From Luzula sylvatica (Eukaryota > Streptophyta > Magnoliopsida > Poales > Juncaceae), in contig OX326960.1 in NCBI GenBank assembly GCA_946800325.1, forward strand, positions 57,992,855 to 58,056,854: a stretch of 64,000 nt of DNA, given 5' to 3'. Position 1 is the first letter of the stretch. Each line of letters starts with the position of its first letter. Below the pieces are notes generated by a model, which was given only the letters and a program-made list of their open reading frames with translations, ran no database searches and was not told the DNA's origin. This document shows, in pieces, positions 12,151-24,359 of the stretch. Position numbers and translations under genes: made by a program.

Positions 12151-13413
12151 CCGCCGCCTCCGAACGATCGAAGACGAAGAAAGGAATTTCAGGCCGGTTA
12201 AGGGTTAAAAAGAAGAAAGGAGGCTCGTCAATGGCTGTCTGAAAAAGGAATGAGTGGGTCTAGGTGCTAATGAAGACATTAGGTTTAGAAAATCTGGATT
12301 TCAAATCCAACAAATTCTGACCTTTTTTTTTGTTTTTTGCTCAAGGTTTTCGTTTCTCAGTTATTGGTGTCTCCGTGTCTTCTTTTCCTGGTTGCTTGAA
12401 AGAAACAAGGAGAGGTGTCTCCGTGTCTCCGTGTCTTCTTTGAGGTTCTGGTACATCTTAGTCCCGCTCGGATCAATGGTGCATCCTGATTCGTGTGCCT
12501 CTTGTACGAGTTATTGTAAGATATTAATATAAAAATACATATTAACATATATAATTTTATTATTGGAATTATAATTTTACAATAATTTTACTATCGAATA
12601 TAATTTTACAATAATTAGTATACAAATATAAAATCGTCAAAGTTAACTTATTTCTATCGAATACATTATACAAGTCGTGCTCAAAATTAGAAAAAGAGAA
12701 AAGAATAAAAAAATAGTGTTTTCTTGCATCATATCACTGTACGGTCCGGAGCAAATAATTGGTGTTCGAAATTTAAGCGATGTTTACTGCAAATTTTGCG
12801 ATAAAGCCCTTGTGTAAGGGTAACAATACAATTCAGTCCCTACAGTCCATGCATTGGTTCACAAAACCCCTAAAAGCAACTTTTCCCTTCCGTTCGTAAT
12901 TCGGTAACCATGCTCCTATATTATTAGAAATTGGCCACCACCAAGAAATTCGCACTATATCATATCGTTATTATTTTTCAAAAAAAAAAAAATGATATCG
13001 TTATTTCTTAGAAGATAAATATCTAATTGTTTTTTTTTTTTTTGGTTTTGGAAGAGTAAATATGATATTCTCGATTTCTGAGGGGTACGTATGTAAATCT
13101 TCCCTAGTAGTATAATAACGCCGAATAAAATATATCGTCCAAATTATATATTAGCACCAATGATGCATTAATATATTTAAACTTAATATTCCTACCAATA
13201 CAAAAGGATACTTAACTTAAATCTAATGATACTTTAACACTACACCCTCGATTTTATCGACATTAAATGATAAAAACACATAAAACTTTATATTCCTACC
13301 AAAAAACAATATAGCGATACTGAAATATATTTCATTGCCCTTGAAATTTTATACACAATGTTTGTTTCCAAAAAATTTACAAAAATATAAAAAATGAAGT
13401 CTATAACACCATC
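12151..13413. other. Intergenic DNA, no gene seen
   Basis: Upstream region of RPA12 (12151-12250), then AT-rich DNA with a short imperfect repeat 'gtgtctccgtgtctt' around 12368-12440. No coding pattern on either strand. Confidence 0.5.
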
Positions 13414-13419
13414 AAAAAA

Positions 13420-13477
<58 letters not shown>
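13414..13477. repeat. Poly(A) plus (TA)n microsatellite
   Basis: About 24 consecutive A residues followed by roughly 20 TA units. Confidence 0.95.
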
Positions 13478-13482
<5 letters not shown>

Positions 13483-15094
13483 TATTATGATCAAATTGAT
13501 GTCTAAACTGAACAAGACACTTAATTTTCTTGTTTTCTAAAAAAAACTCCATAATTAAAAACAAACGTGTACAAATTTCAATGTTTTTTTCAAAAAAAAA
13601 AATGAAAAAATGTAAAAAGAGAAGACTTACTTTTTCAACAAAATAAATAATCATATTTTCATGCATGCAGTTTTTCTATTATGTTTTTTTTTTTTTTGCA
13701 AAAATGCTAAAAGTGAAGTTAAACTTCGGTAAAAACCTAAAAACAGCATAGTACAATGACTAGCGTATCTGATTTCGGCTTCAGAACTCGTGAACTTGAA
13801 TCAACGAACAAATTATATGAAACGAAAAGACAATTTAAACAGCATATACATTCGGTAGATTTGGCTTGTGGGATTAAAGAGCGTGTATAATAAATACCGG
13901 GACGTCTCCCTCTATAGTCTATATAGCCTCTAGCGATGTTTTTGTTAGGAAAAGGCCCTGTTATGTTATTTTATGGCCCAATGTTTTTAAATATTTGCTT
14001 CTATAATTCTCCGTGACTTTTCATTCAGGACCATCTCGTAAGCCCTATATTATCATTTTCTTATTTCATACTTAAAAGTGAGGCTTACCATTTTATTATT
14101 CCTTTTAAATCATTAATAAAGAACATTCAAATTATCCAACTGGGCTAATCCATGAAAATATATCCACCAAATATTTAATTGTCCTGATTAAATAATTTTA
14201 GCGAAATAGTTAATTATAAAATATTAATTTTTTTTATGATTGTAGATCTTGCTCTGTTCTATTTAAATATTTATCCCTTGTTAATTAAAACATACTTCTT
14301 TGTAAATTTTTGAATAATATTTATGTTCATATTACATCAATTAGACGCATGTGCACTTTTCAGAATATTTGTTGCAATTTTTTTTGATAAAACTCAATAC
14401 AAAATTTAACATATACAAATGTGCACAAAAATATCTCAAAAAGAAAATAGTAGAATAGACCATGACATTGAATGACGTGATTTAGAAAGAAATTTATGTG
14501 AACTTAGTTCATTCGAACTATGTGCAACGAAACCTATGGTTCACGTGAACCATTTTCAAAGAAAATAATAAAATGTGTATAATTGCAACTTGTTTCAAAT
14601 AAAATAACGAATAAAAAATCAAATAACAATGAATTAAGATGCACTAATAACAATGCATTAACAATGAAATAAAAATTAATTAAAAAAACATAACACTAGA
14701 ATCGTGAACCTTAAAATCGAAAATCTACAAATAAACCCGAAAACCCTAAAATCAATTTATCCGAGAATAAAAGTCCATGAAATTAGCAACCAATTAACCA
14801 TCAACACACACAAAGCACTAACAAATCGAACCAAAAAATACATAGCTAAAAAATCGTCCATTTTTTTTCCCCAACAAATCAAGTACTTACAAATCGAGTA
14901 AAGAACCGAACAAAATCGCACCCAATTTTTTATATCTGATTTAAGCACTAACAAATCGAGTAAAGAATCGAACAAAAATCGCCCAATAAACAGATCTAAA
15001 AGATCGAACCAAAAAATATATCTATTGTTGTTAATTCATGTATTCATATGTATTTCATTCAAAATCCCATGAATTAACAAGACAACTCGAATAT
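13478..15094. other. AT-rich intergenic DNA
   Basis: Mostly A/T with repeated AAATCGA-type words at 14700-15010 (for example 'acaaatcgagtaaagaa' at 14890 and 14949). No gene or clear element recognised. Confidence 0.5.
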
Positions 15095-15100
15095 AAAACA

Positions 15101-15194
15101 GATAGGTTGTCCGCCGTGAGTATCCGGTTGTTGATTGCGAAATTTTTGGATGGCTCGCAATCAACAACCGGATACTCACGGCGGACAACCTATC
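15101..15194. repeat. Perfect 40-bp inverted repeat with 14-base spacer
   Basis: 15101-15140 is the exact reverse complement of 15155-15194; the spacer is 15141-15154. The right arm is coding sequence of the LINE that follows (frame reading INNRILTADNLSKRG). The left arm is therefore an inverted duplicate of the LINE's 5' edge. Confidence 0.95.
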
Positions 15195-15719
15195 AAAAAG
15201 AGGATGACCCAACAACTCAACGTGTCCCCTTTGCACCCAAGCAAACGAATCGGTAAACCATCTACTGCTCAAGTGCCCCTTCTCTGCCACCCTGCGGTTG
15301 ATGATTAACCCGAATGCATATCGGTTGGCAACTACCATAGTAGACCTCTGGACTCAAACAAGACGACTTTTAAGTGGTGCCGACGCCAAACGGAGATGGG
15401 ATACACAATGGTTAGCAATGCTTTGGACTATATGGCGAGAAAGAAATCAACGAATATTTCGACGCAAGGCTAGGATGCATGATCTACTCCTATCCACAGC
15501 GCAGGATCTTACTTACAAATGGGGTTTGTACTGTTAATGTAAGACTATAAGTCACGATAGTAATTTATGTATTTAGGAATAGAATTAGCAAATGGCAAGC
15601 TAAGCTCAAAACCCCCTGGAGGTTACTCTTTGTAAATAAACTTTTCTTTTCATCTTTATATAAAAAACGAATGGTTCGAGAGCGTATCGCTCCCGCCACT
15701 CATTCAAAAAAAAAAAAAA
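15105..15719 (+). mobile_element. 5'-truncated LINE with 3' poly(A) and target duplication
   Basis: Plus-strand translation from about 15152 reads WLAINNRILTADNLSKRG, a TGA, then PNNSTCPLCTQANESVNHLL and on to WLAMLWTIWRERNQRIF. This is the zf-RVT zinc-binding domain and C-terminus of a plant LINE ORF2, ending at a stop at 15537. A 3' UTR and an A-run (15706-15719) follow. Direct repeats AAAACAGATA at 15095-15104 and 15716-15725 fit a target duplication, though part of it merges with the A-tail. The 5' end is an inverted duplication (15101-15140), so the copy is rearranged as well as truncated. One in-frame TGA shows it is dead. Confidence 0.8.
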
Positions 15720-15894
15720 CAGATATGAAAAAATACTCATGAATCAACATCAAGAACTCGAACAAAAAACAACAAATTCCAAAAAAAAAAACTACAAATC
15801 TGTCAAAATCTTCAAGAAAACGAACAAAAAAAACGAAAATCGCCCAAAAAATCTCTGGAGAACCGAGAGAAATGTTTGCATGCGTGCTAGGGTT

Positions 15895-15896
15895 GG

Positions 15897-15962
<66 letters not shown>
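15895..15962. repeat. (GT)n(GA)n compound microsatellite
   Basis: GT units at about 15895-15919 followed by GA units to 15962. Confidence 0.95.
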
Positions 15963-15963
<1 letters not shown>

Positions 15964-17148
15964 GACTGGAAATGAGAGAGATGAGAGAATGTTAGGGTTA
16001 GAGATTTATATAAGGGATGACTTAATTTTAAATTTTTCTGAACCCGATTAACAGTTAATTTATGGACCGATTAACAATTAATACACGGCCGAGTTAATTC
16101 AAAGAAGCCGCGACCCTATGCAGGGGCCCACTTTTTTATTGAATTGGAGCAGTCCTTGATGTCATGCTGATTCAATCGACATGTGATTCAATCGGCATGT
16201 CCCTATGCAGGGGCCCACTTTTTTATTGAATTGGAGCAGTCCTTGATGTCATGCTGATTCAATCGGCATGTGCTGGAAAAATATGGAAGACACCATTTTA
16301 ATGAGCTCTTTATTCAATAAGATTTTTTGTATGAACGATTGTGTAACATTCAAATAAAATTGAGTATATCAAAATAAAATATTCACACGAGATCTAAATA
16401 GAGAAAATCACTCATGTTCTACGAGAAAGAAAAATTAACATTTATTTTCATTCATACCCAAAAAAGTTGAAATATCAATTGAACTCCTATAAACAAAAAT
16501 AAAGTACATCAAAAACAATGTAGAGTTGTATAATAAAAATATCACGTCATGCATATCATTTTTCTCAAATAAAAATCACATACAAGAGATAATATCATGG
16601 AATGTATATTTATGTAACATTTTAAAATATTATGTATTGATGTAATTTAAATAGTATAAATGTTCGAAAGGCTATTTTGTTAGATGTAATATAGAAAGTA
16701 AAAGTTTTCATCGTTATTCCCGGCCGGTCGGTCAGTATTCACTGACCGGTTGGTCGTTATTTCTCGGTCGGTTGTTACACAATATCTCGACACTAAACTT
16801 GTATTGATATTGATCATATAAATGAATTTTCAGATTTAGACAATATTCCTGGAACATGCATCATGAATAATTTGAAAGTATTTTTTGACAACAATGTTAG
16901 TTTCTCGAGTAATGTACATTTTTGTATCGTAGTTTTTCATTAAATATATATTGAATGCTTTGAATTAAAAATACCAGATCTACATCAAATAAACAGTTTG
17001 TTGTAAACAAAAAAACACCCCTTTTTCATTTTAAAAGAAAAAAGAAATTATGTCAAAAGATAAAATTATCAATAAATGTACAATCATTAGTGGTTCGTAG
17101 TTTTATCGAAGAGCCCATGTTATAAACAAATAACCAATGAACAAACAA
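15963..17148. other. Intergenic DNA with an 87-bp tandem duplication
   Basis: 16114-16200 and 16201-16272 are direct copies (starting CCCTATGCAGGGGCCCAC). The first copy also holds a nested 16-bp repeat, GATTCAATCGRCATGT. GGTCGGT-type repeats occur at 16720-16785. The rest is AT-rich without coding pattern. Confidence 0.7.
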
Positions 17149-19948
17149 TCATCTCGAGTACGGACTCTCCGCGAAAGAGAATCGATTACTAAACTCAATA
17201 ACAGAGCGATAATTAAACCCTTTAAGAAGCGAAAATGTATCTTTCTCTTCAACATGAGTCTCCTCTCTCCTCCTCCTCTGCCAATCCAACCATTGCTTCG
17301 CAATTCCTTCGTCGTCCTCCAGCATTCTCACCACTTCCGCCATCGTCGGCCTCTCCGCAGGAGTTTGTTGCGTACACAACATCGCCACCTGTACAACCGC
17401 CTCCACGTCAGCCTCTATCTTCTCGTAGTTCTCTTTCAAATCTTGATCTACCAATACCCCGAACTGCTGCCTATCCACCATATTCGTCACCTATTTATAA
17501 TAATAATAATCAATTACTATTAGTACGCAACTACGCATTACATAAACCCTAAACCCTAATTAAATGATATAATTTTGAAGTACCCAATGGAGGAGAGTGA
17601 GGTCTTCATCGTCCATTAATCTCGCGAGATCATAAGGGCCCTGACCGGTAACGAGTTCCAAAAGAGTAATTCCATACGCGAAAACATCGGCTTTATCAGA
17701 GAGAATTCCAGACGAAAAATATTCCGGCGCAATATACCCGTAAGTCCCTCTCACCGAAGTTATTAACATCCCACTTGCCGCGGTATTCATGACCGTGGCT
17801 ACGCCGAAATCACCAATGAATGGTTGACACCTGTCGTCTAGGAGAATATTCGCAGCCTTTATATCGCAGTGGATTATTTTTGGGTCACATGTGTGGTGCA
17901 AGTAGCATAATGCCTTTGCAGTCCCCAATGCAATTTTCTTTCTGGTTCGCCAATCGAGTAATGGACGAAATATAGACCCTTCTATATTTTAACAAAAATA
18001 TACAAATTTAGATTTTTTTTTAAAAAAAATAGTTTTTTTTTTGAAAAAATAGAGTACCGCATAAGCATGAAGAAACGCTACCATAGGCCATAAAAGGATA
18101 AACAAGTAACCTCTCATTTTTATTTATACAAAATCCAAGGAGAGGGAGAATATTTGAATGTACGATTTTACTTAATGTATCGACTTCGTTTGTGAACTCT
18201 TGTAACCCACTTAGAAAATGGTCTCGATTTAATTTCTTAATTGCCACTGAAGATCCGTCATTTAGTTTCCCTCTGTAGACTTTTCCGGAACTTCCTTTCC
18301 CGAGAATGTTGCTTGTGTCGAAGTTATTTGTTATCGATTGAAGCTCTTTAAGTGAGAATCTCCGATTTTTAATTTGATATATTTCTGAATTGAATATTCG
18401 AGAAATTAATTTATGTAAATGAAAAGGTAGAATGAAAAAAAAGGTGAAATTGAAATATTTCTAACCGCGTAAATTAAGGGAGGATTTTTTTCTGAGAGAA
18501 AGAAGAAACCAAATAATAATAATAACCAAAGAAGCCAAGAGAAGAAAACCAACTATTAATAGTATATTTTGGAGTTTAGCTGAGAAAAAATTTGAAAAAA
18601 ATGGTAAGAAAATTATATAAAAGTCATTATAAAATTGTAGAATTAATATGTAATTTACCTTTATTTGAAGGAGGTGGAATAGGTTGAAGAACTGGTTGAG
18701 GACATGGGGAAATAAAAAGAAAATTGCAGGGTCTTTTTATAATTTCGCCGCACAGAAGTGGATTATTACTAAAACTGCAAAATCATTAGAGTTGAGATTA
18801 AAATGAGTTAAGTAAAAATATAAAGAAAATAGTTACAATATATATAGATTATATACCTAAGAGGAGTGAAGAATTGAAAAGAGCCATTCGAGGGAATTTC
18901 TCCAGATAAATTATTATTTGATAGATCTCTGCATAAAAAATTATCATTAATCATTACTTTCAAAAAAAGAAAATAAAAAGAAATCATGTCACAATAATTT
19001 AAAAAAAAAAGGATAGAAGTCTCACAAAACGTGGAGGGAAGTGAGATTAATCAAAGAGAGAGGAATTTGACCATAAAATTTATTGTTGTTTAGCATCCTA
19101 ATAAACAAATTTTTCACATGTTAACTGAATCATTCAAAAATTTGGAAGTAAATTAAGAAAATTAAACAAAGAGATAAAGTGAAATCATTACAAAGTTTGA
19201 AGACTTGAAAGATTTCCAAGTGTTATTGGTATTTGACCAGTGAAGCCATTCGAGTAAAGATCCAAACTCAATAATTTCGTCAAATTCTCAATTTCTTTTG
19301 GTATCTCTCCAGTTATATTATTACGATAAACCTCCCTGGAATTAATTTAATACACATATGATTATACTTGAGAATAAATTGATATACTTAGCTTGAAAAG
19401 TATATATCGGAGCGAAATACAAACTCACAGGTACAGTAAATTTTTTAGCCGACCAATTTGGGAAGACAATGTACCAGATAATGACGAGTCTCCGAGATCT
19501 CTGAAATTCATAAGATAATAAAACATTGTAATATATCGATTTTTTGCATCAGTAATTTAAATAATATAAATGCACTAACATTTTAATAACCGTGCTATTA
19601 TCGTTGCATGTAACACGAAACCAAGAACACGGAGAAGACGAGTTCTTGGTCCAGGATTGCAGTACTTTCTTTGGATCATTTAATTTCTTCTTCACAGCAA
19701 TCAGAGCACTCACTGTTTGTCATATAATAACAGTCATGTAATTTAGCAAGAGACCTATCAACAAACACATTGTGTGCATAAGAAAAAATCCCCATACCTT
19801 CATCGTTGGCAGCTAAAACCCTATGAATTTGGATTTGATTAGTGATGTTTTTCTCTGATAAATCATTTTTGTTGCTCCATCGTCGATCATATGCAAGAAT
19901 TCTCGGATATGAATAGACGACGAAGATCAGCCACAGAAGCCCCTTCAT
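17149..19948 (-). pseudogene. SERK-like LRR-II receptor kinase B, non-RD; frameshift in TM exon
   Basis: Eleven minus-strand exons with SERK exon sizes: 19798-19948, 19580-19712, 19429-19500, 19192-19335, 19026-19097, 18857-18928, 18659-18774, 18466-18581, 18058-18384, 17584-17981, 17149-17490. Order: signal peptide, N-cap PCSWFRVTC, five LRRs (exon 4 codes LRR2+LRR3), a short proline-rich stretch, membrane segment, kinase with [39 protein letters not shown] makes it non-RD, as in the paralogue at 4797-11222. All phases agree except exon 8, which is 116 bases and should leave one base over. Its two halves read well in different frames, meeting in a CT-rich stretch near 18535-18548, as if CT had been inserted. 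Read straight through, exon 9 meets an early stop. Skipping exon 8 would restore frame and give a form with no membrane anchor. An unusual splice or sequence error is possible. Confidence 0.8.
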
Positions 19949-20231
19949 TCAGCATCTGACAGGATTTTCTCTCTCCGTTGGACCATTGACGTCTTTTGAA
20001 GCATAACTAAGGACAAAGAGTTACACACGCGTTTGACAATGTGGTACTCCATTGACGAAGTCACAGTCACAGAGGAAGATTGCATAGTGACCCGCTTAAT
20101 GGTTTCCTGCAGGGTTTATGCCACAGAATCATGCACGACTTGTTGGTTATCCAAATCCTGGATTATAATTCTCGGGATTTGTGTTTCGGTTTTCTGCGAG
20201 ATCTAAATTCTCGAATTTAAACTCTCGGTTT

Positions 20232-22211
20232 ATGATTTCCTTGGACCCTGCTGCCTCACCCATATTCGCCATGTCTACGTCTCTTCTGCTTCATCCTCTC
20301 CCTCTCTCGACCTCTCCAGCAAAGACGAAAACTTTCAGCAAAGCGCAGCCATGGATTCCTTCTCCAGACCTCCTTTCTCTCCATCCATCTTTGGAGCCCC
20401 TTCTCTCTTGCAACTCTCTTTCACACCTTCACCAAATCCATGCCTTGACCATCAAAACTAATTCTTTTCGAGACAACCATGTTGCGTCTCGCCTTATCTC
20501 GTTTGCTGCTCTTCACCCAACTCGGCATTGTATCTCTTATGCGTCTCGAATTTTCTATCAAGTCCAAAATCCAGATGTGTATATTATCAACATCCTTCTC
20601 ACCGCTTATTCAATGACGTCAGAACGATTCAAAACAGTTCGCTTTTACACCCATGTTTTGAATTCATTCTCTATCACGGATTTCCCTAATAAGTATTCCT
20701 TCATTCCCATTTTAAAGGGTTGCTCTGCGGATAAGGTTCTTTCTTTTGGGAAAATGGTACACGCACAAGCTGTTAAATTGGGTTTCGGAAAAGATGCTTT
20801 TGTTGCAAATTTCTTAGTCGACTTTTATGCCTCTTGCGGGTATATTGAAATGGCGATGCGTGCATTTATTGGTATTTCGGAGAGAAACGCTGCTTCAGTC
20901 AATATGATGTTGAGTGGATTTCTGAAAAATGAACGTTTCGAGTATGCACTACAGGTGTTTGATGAAATTCCTGAAAGAAGTGTACTTGAATGGAGTGTTA
21001 TGATTAATGGGTTTGCCCAAGCAAGTCGCTTTACAGAATCCTTGGATCTATTTAGAACCATGCTCAAATCAGAAAACATAACTCCTAATGAGAGTATATT
21101 GGTTAATGCCATCTCTGCTTGTGCTCATTTAGGGGCATTAGAACAAGGTAAATGGGTGGAAAAATACATCAAAAACAATAATATTTATACTACAGTACGG
21201 ATCGGTACTGCATTAATCGACATGTACTTAAAATGTGGCGTCGTGGACAATGCTTTTGAACTATTTAACTCAATGGAGGAAAAGAACGTTGCCACGTGGA
21301 GCGCCATGATTGGCGGATTGGCCATAAATGGCCGTGCAAAAGAAGCATTGAGATTATTTCCAGAAATGGTAAAAAGCGGTGTTGCGCCAAACAATGCTTG
21401 TTTCGTTGGCATATTAAATGCATTTAGTCACGCTGGTTTGGTCAATGAAGGGGAGGACTACTTCGACTCCATGCAAAAAGTTTATGGTATAACGCCAAAA
21501 ATGCACCATTATTGTTGCTTGGTTGACATGTATGGACGTGCGGGTAATTTCGAAAAAGCCGAGGACGTGATTGCAAAAATGCCAATGAAAGCTAATGAAG
21601 CCGTGTGGGGTGCGTTACTCAACGCATGCAAGATTCATGGAAATATAGACTTAGCAGAGCGGATTGGGGAAAAATTAATAAAATTGGATCCGAATAATAG
21701 TGGGAGATATGTATTATTGTCGAATATATATGCCAACAAGGGTCGATTTGATGACGTGGCAAAAGTGAGAAAATTAATGAGAGAGAAAAAGGTTATCAAG
21801 ACACCTGGCAGTAGTTTCATAGAGATATCGGGTCGGGTTCATGAGTTCTTATCGGGGGATGTTTCCCACCCGAATGTAGTTCGGATCTATCAAGTGCTCG
21901 ATGAAATGTCTCAGAAGTTAGCTAATGAGGGGTATAAGCCGAAAATTAATGAAGTTTTGATCGACATGGAGGAGGAAAAAAAGGGGAGTGCTTTGCATCA
22001 CCATAGCGAGAGATTGGCGCTTGCGTTTGGGCTCATTAGCACAGATCGCGATGCGGTTATAAGGATCACGAAGAATCTTAGGGTTTGTAAGGATTGCCAT
22101 GAGGTGTTTAAATTGCTGTCTAGGGTTTATGGCAGGGAGATTGTTGTGAGGGACAGGTGTAGGTTTCACCATTTTAGAGATGGAGCTTGTTCTTGTATGG
22201 ATTATTGGTGA
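20232..22211 (+). CDS. DYW-class pentatricopeptide repeat protein (PLS type)
   Basis: Intronless frame of 659 codons from the ATG at 20232 (another in-frame ATG at 20271 also fits a targeting peptide). The N-terminus is rich in Ser/Leu/Pro, as in organelle transit peptides. Tandem PPR motifs run from about residue 100 to 470 (for example VLEWSVMINGFAQASRFTES, VATWSAMIGGLAINGRAKEA). E/E+ domains follow, then a DYW domain ending CSCMDYW. The cytidine-deaminase-like zinc signature is present: HSE near HHHSERLA and CxxC in VCKDCHE. DYW proteins bind specific organellar RNA sites, and many act in C-to-U editing; this one's target cannot be read from the sequence. It is 280 bases from, and divergent to, the SERK-like gene B. 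Confidence 0.92.
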   Translation: MISLDPAASPIFAMSTSLLLHPLPLSTSPAKTKTFSKAQPWIPSPDLLSLHPSLEPLLSCNSLSHLHQIHALTIKTNSFRDNHVASRLISFAALHPTRHCISYASRIFYQVQNPDVYIINILLTAYSMTSERFKTVRFYTHVLNSFSITDFPNKYSFIPILKGCSADKVLSFGKMVHAQAVKLGFGKDAFVANFLVDFYASCGYIEMAMRAFIGISERNAASVNMMLSGFLKNERFEYALQVFDEIPERSVLEWSVMINGFAQASRFTESLDLFRTMLKSENITPNESILVNAISACAHLGALEQGKWVEKYIKNNNIYTTVRIGTALIDMYLKCGVVDNAFELFNSMEEKNVATWSAMIGGLAINGRAKEALRLFPEMVKSGVAPNNACFVGILNAFSHAGLVNEGEDYFDSMQKVYGITPKMHHYCCLVDMYGRAGNFEKAEDVIAKMPMKANEAVWGALLNACKIHGNIDLAERIGEKLIKLDPNNSGRYVLLSNIYANKGRFDDVAKVRKLMREKKVIKTPGSSFIEISGRVHEFLSGDVSHPNVVRIYQVLDEMSQKLANEGYKPKINEVLIDMEEEKKGSALHHHSERLALAFGLISTDRDAVIRITKNLRVCKDCHEVFKLLSRVYGREIVVRDRCRFHHFRDGACSCMDYW

Positions 22212-23895
22212 TTATTTAATTATGTCCACTACATGTGAAACAAAAATTGTCATTGCTTGTAATCTCTTTGAAGATTTTTTTTTATGTTATTTTGAAGAAA
22301 AATATACTTCATTTTATTTTAGTATTTTTAGGAGGGCTTTGCATATTTAAAAATTCAAAGGGTTATTTTTGGAATATTTTCAAAAAGGGGGTTAGTTTTT
22401 GAATTTTTATTCTAAAAGAGGCTACATGCAGAAATGCTCCTTCTTTCTTTTTCTGGTTATGTATTCATTTTTCTTTAATTTGAATTTGTAACCTTTTTAT
22501 TTAATGAAAATCCGTAGCAGATATTTTCTTGCTACCTTCAAAAAAAAAAAAAGATACAAAAGAAATCTTGTAATGCTAATTTTTCGCACAAATCCATAAC
22601 TAATAGAAAATGATCAATAAATTGTAAACTCAAGATAAAACAATCATTTAACACACAATAACAAATCTAACAAAACAAACATAATTCAATTTAGACACAC
22701 CATTAAAAAATAATCACATATTTATATATAGGTCCATACAATCTTACAGAAAAGTTCATGAACATGTGCTGATACCGGTACTTTCGCCAGCACGGGTGGC
22801 GAAAATACAATTTTTTTTGCTACCTTAAAATGAAAAAAATTATAAAAAATAATAAAAAAATATTGTTTTCCTCTTTTGCCAGAAGCCCCGGCAAAAGCGG
22901 TTTATTAATTTTTTTTTCATGTTAACATGCAAAAATCATAGTTAAAACACTTTCGCTAGAATCCGTGGTGAAATATCATTCTCTTTCGTCCGGCGGTCTG
23001 ATGCAAGTGGTAGATTTGCAATTTTTCAAAATTTTAGCTATCCTTGCAAATTGGGCTTTTGGAAAACTACGTGTCAAAAAAAAAAAATTCCAATTCTACA
23101 ATCTAAATTTGGATACACGCGTATTATTCAAAATATAATTTTTATAATTATTTATCTACAAGTTGAATAGCTATTTGTTTAAACTAGCGTAAAAAATATA
23201 AAATTTTATTCAACCGAGCAATTTTTATTTTTGGGAAAATATCATTGCTCGTGTTTTGTTTTGATGTCATTTTCATGTAGTGCACTTTAAATATACATAA
23301 AAATTTAAGGAAATTTTGTCTAAACCCCTTTTAATTTTTGAGATTTTCTCAAAACTCCTTTATAAAGGAATTGGATTTTCTTTACTCCTAATAATGTAAT
23401 GTTTAACCTTTCATCCAAATATTTTTCTTTTCTGTATCAAAATATCCTCAAAATTTATTTCATATATGTATTTATTATATAAACTATAAAAATATTTTAT
23501 AATATAATATTTCATAATATTATATTATGATATGTATTGTACTATTATATAATTGATTTATGATTTTATATCAAAATGTTTTAGGTAAGAAAACGTAATA
23601 TGTAATAGTATTTATTTAATAAAATAATATTTTATATATTTTTATAACTAGTAAAAGTTCAATATAATATCATGAAATATTTTTATTTATCATACATTTT
23701 ATCATACCTTTTATTAAATATAATATCGTGAAATATTTTATAATTATTTATGTGTATATTAATTTATATTGCAAAAAAATTTGAGAGAGCTATTTTTGTT
23801 CAAAAAAAAAATTAAATGAAAAGTTAAAGTTAACACTTCCATTCATTTATAAGGATTTTGATTTTTGAGTAACAGTGAGTGTTTGATAATATTAA
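22212..23895. other. Intergenic DNA with three imperfect stem-loop motifs
   Basis: After the PPR 3' UTR the region is AT-rich. Near 22780-22805, 22878-22900 and 22950-22975 lie three related imperfect hairpins (TTTCGCCAG...TGGCGAAAA, TTTTGCCAG...CCGGCAAAAG, TTTCGCTAG...GTGGTGAAAT). No gene is visible. Confidence 0.45.
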
Positions 23896-23904
23896 AAAAA
23901 ATTA

Positions 23905-24182
23905 GGAAAAAGTATGTTTTTGGTCCCTAACAAATATCGAATTGTTCAACTTGCCCCCTGACTAATTTTTTGGTTCTTTTTGCTCCCTAAACTTGTTATT
24001 TTTGTTCGGTTTGCCCCCTCCGTCAAATAACTCGTGCACCCCAGTTAAATGACTGTTAACCCATGATATTTTATACATATTATTTAACCCGACCCGAAAT
24101 ATTTAACCCGACCCGTTAAATAACTCTAACCCCTCTCAATCTCAACCCGATCCCCCCCCCTCTCTCTCTCTGGACGCTATGG

Positions 24183-24223
<41 letters not shown>

Positions 24224-24296
24224 GAAGCTTGAATGACTCTCTCTCTCGATCGACGCTGACCTCTCTCTCTCTCTCTCACTCTCTCTCGCTGCATTG

Positions 24297-24359
<63 letters not shown>

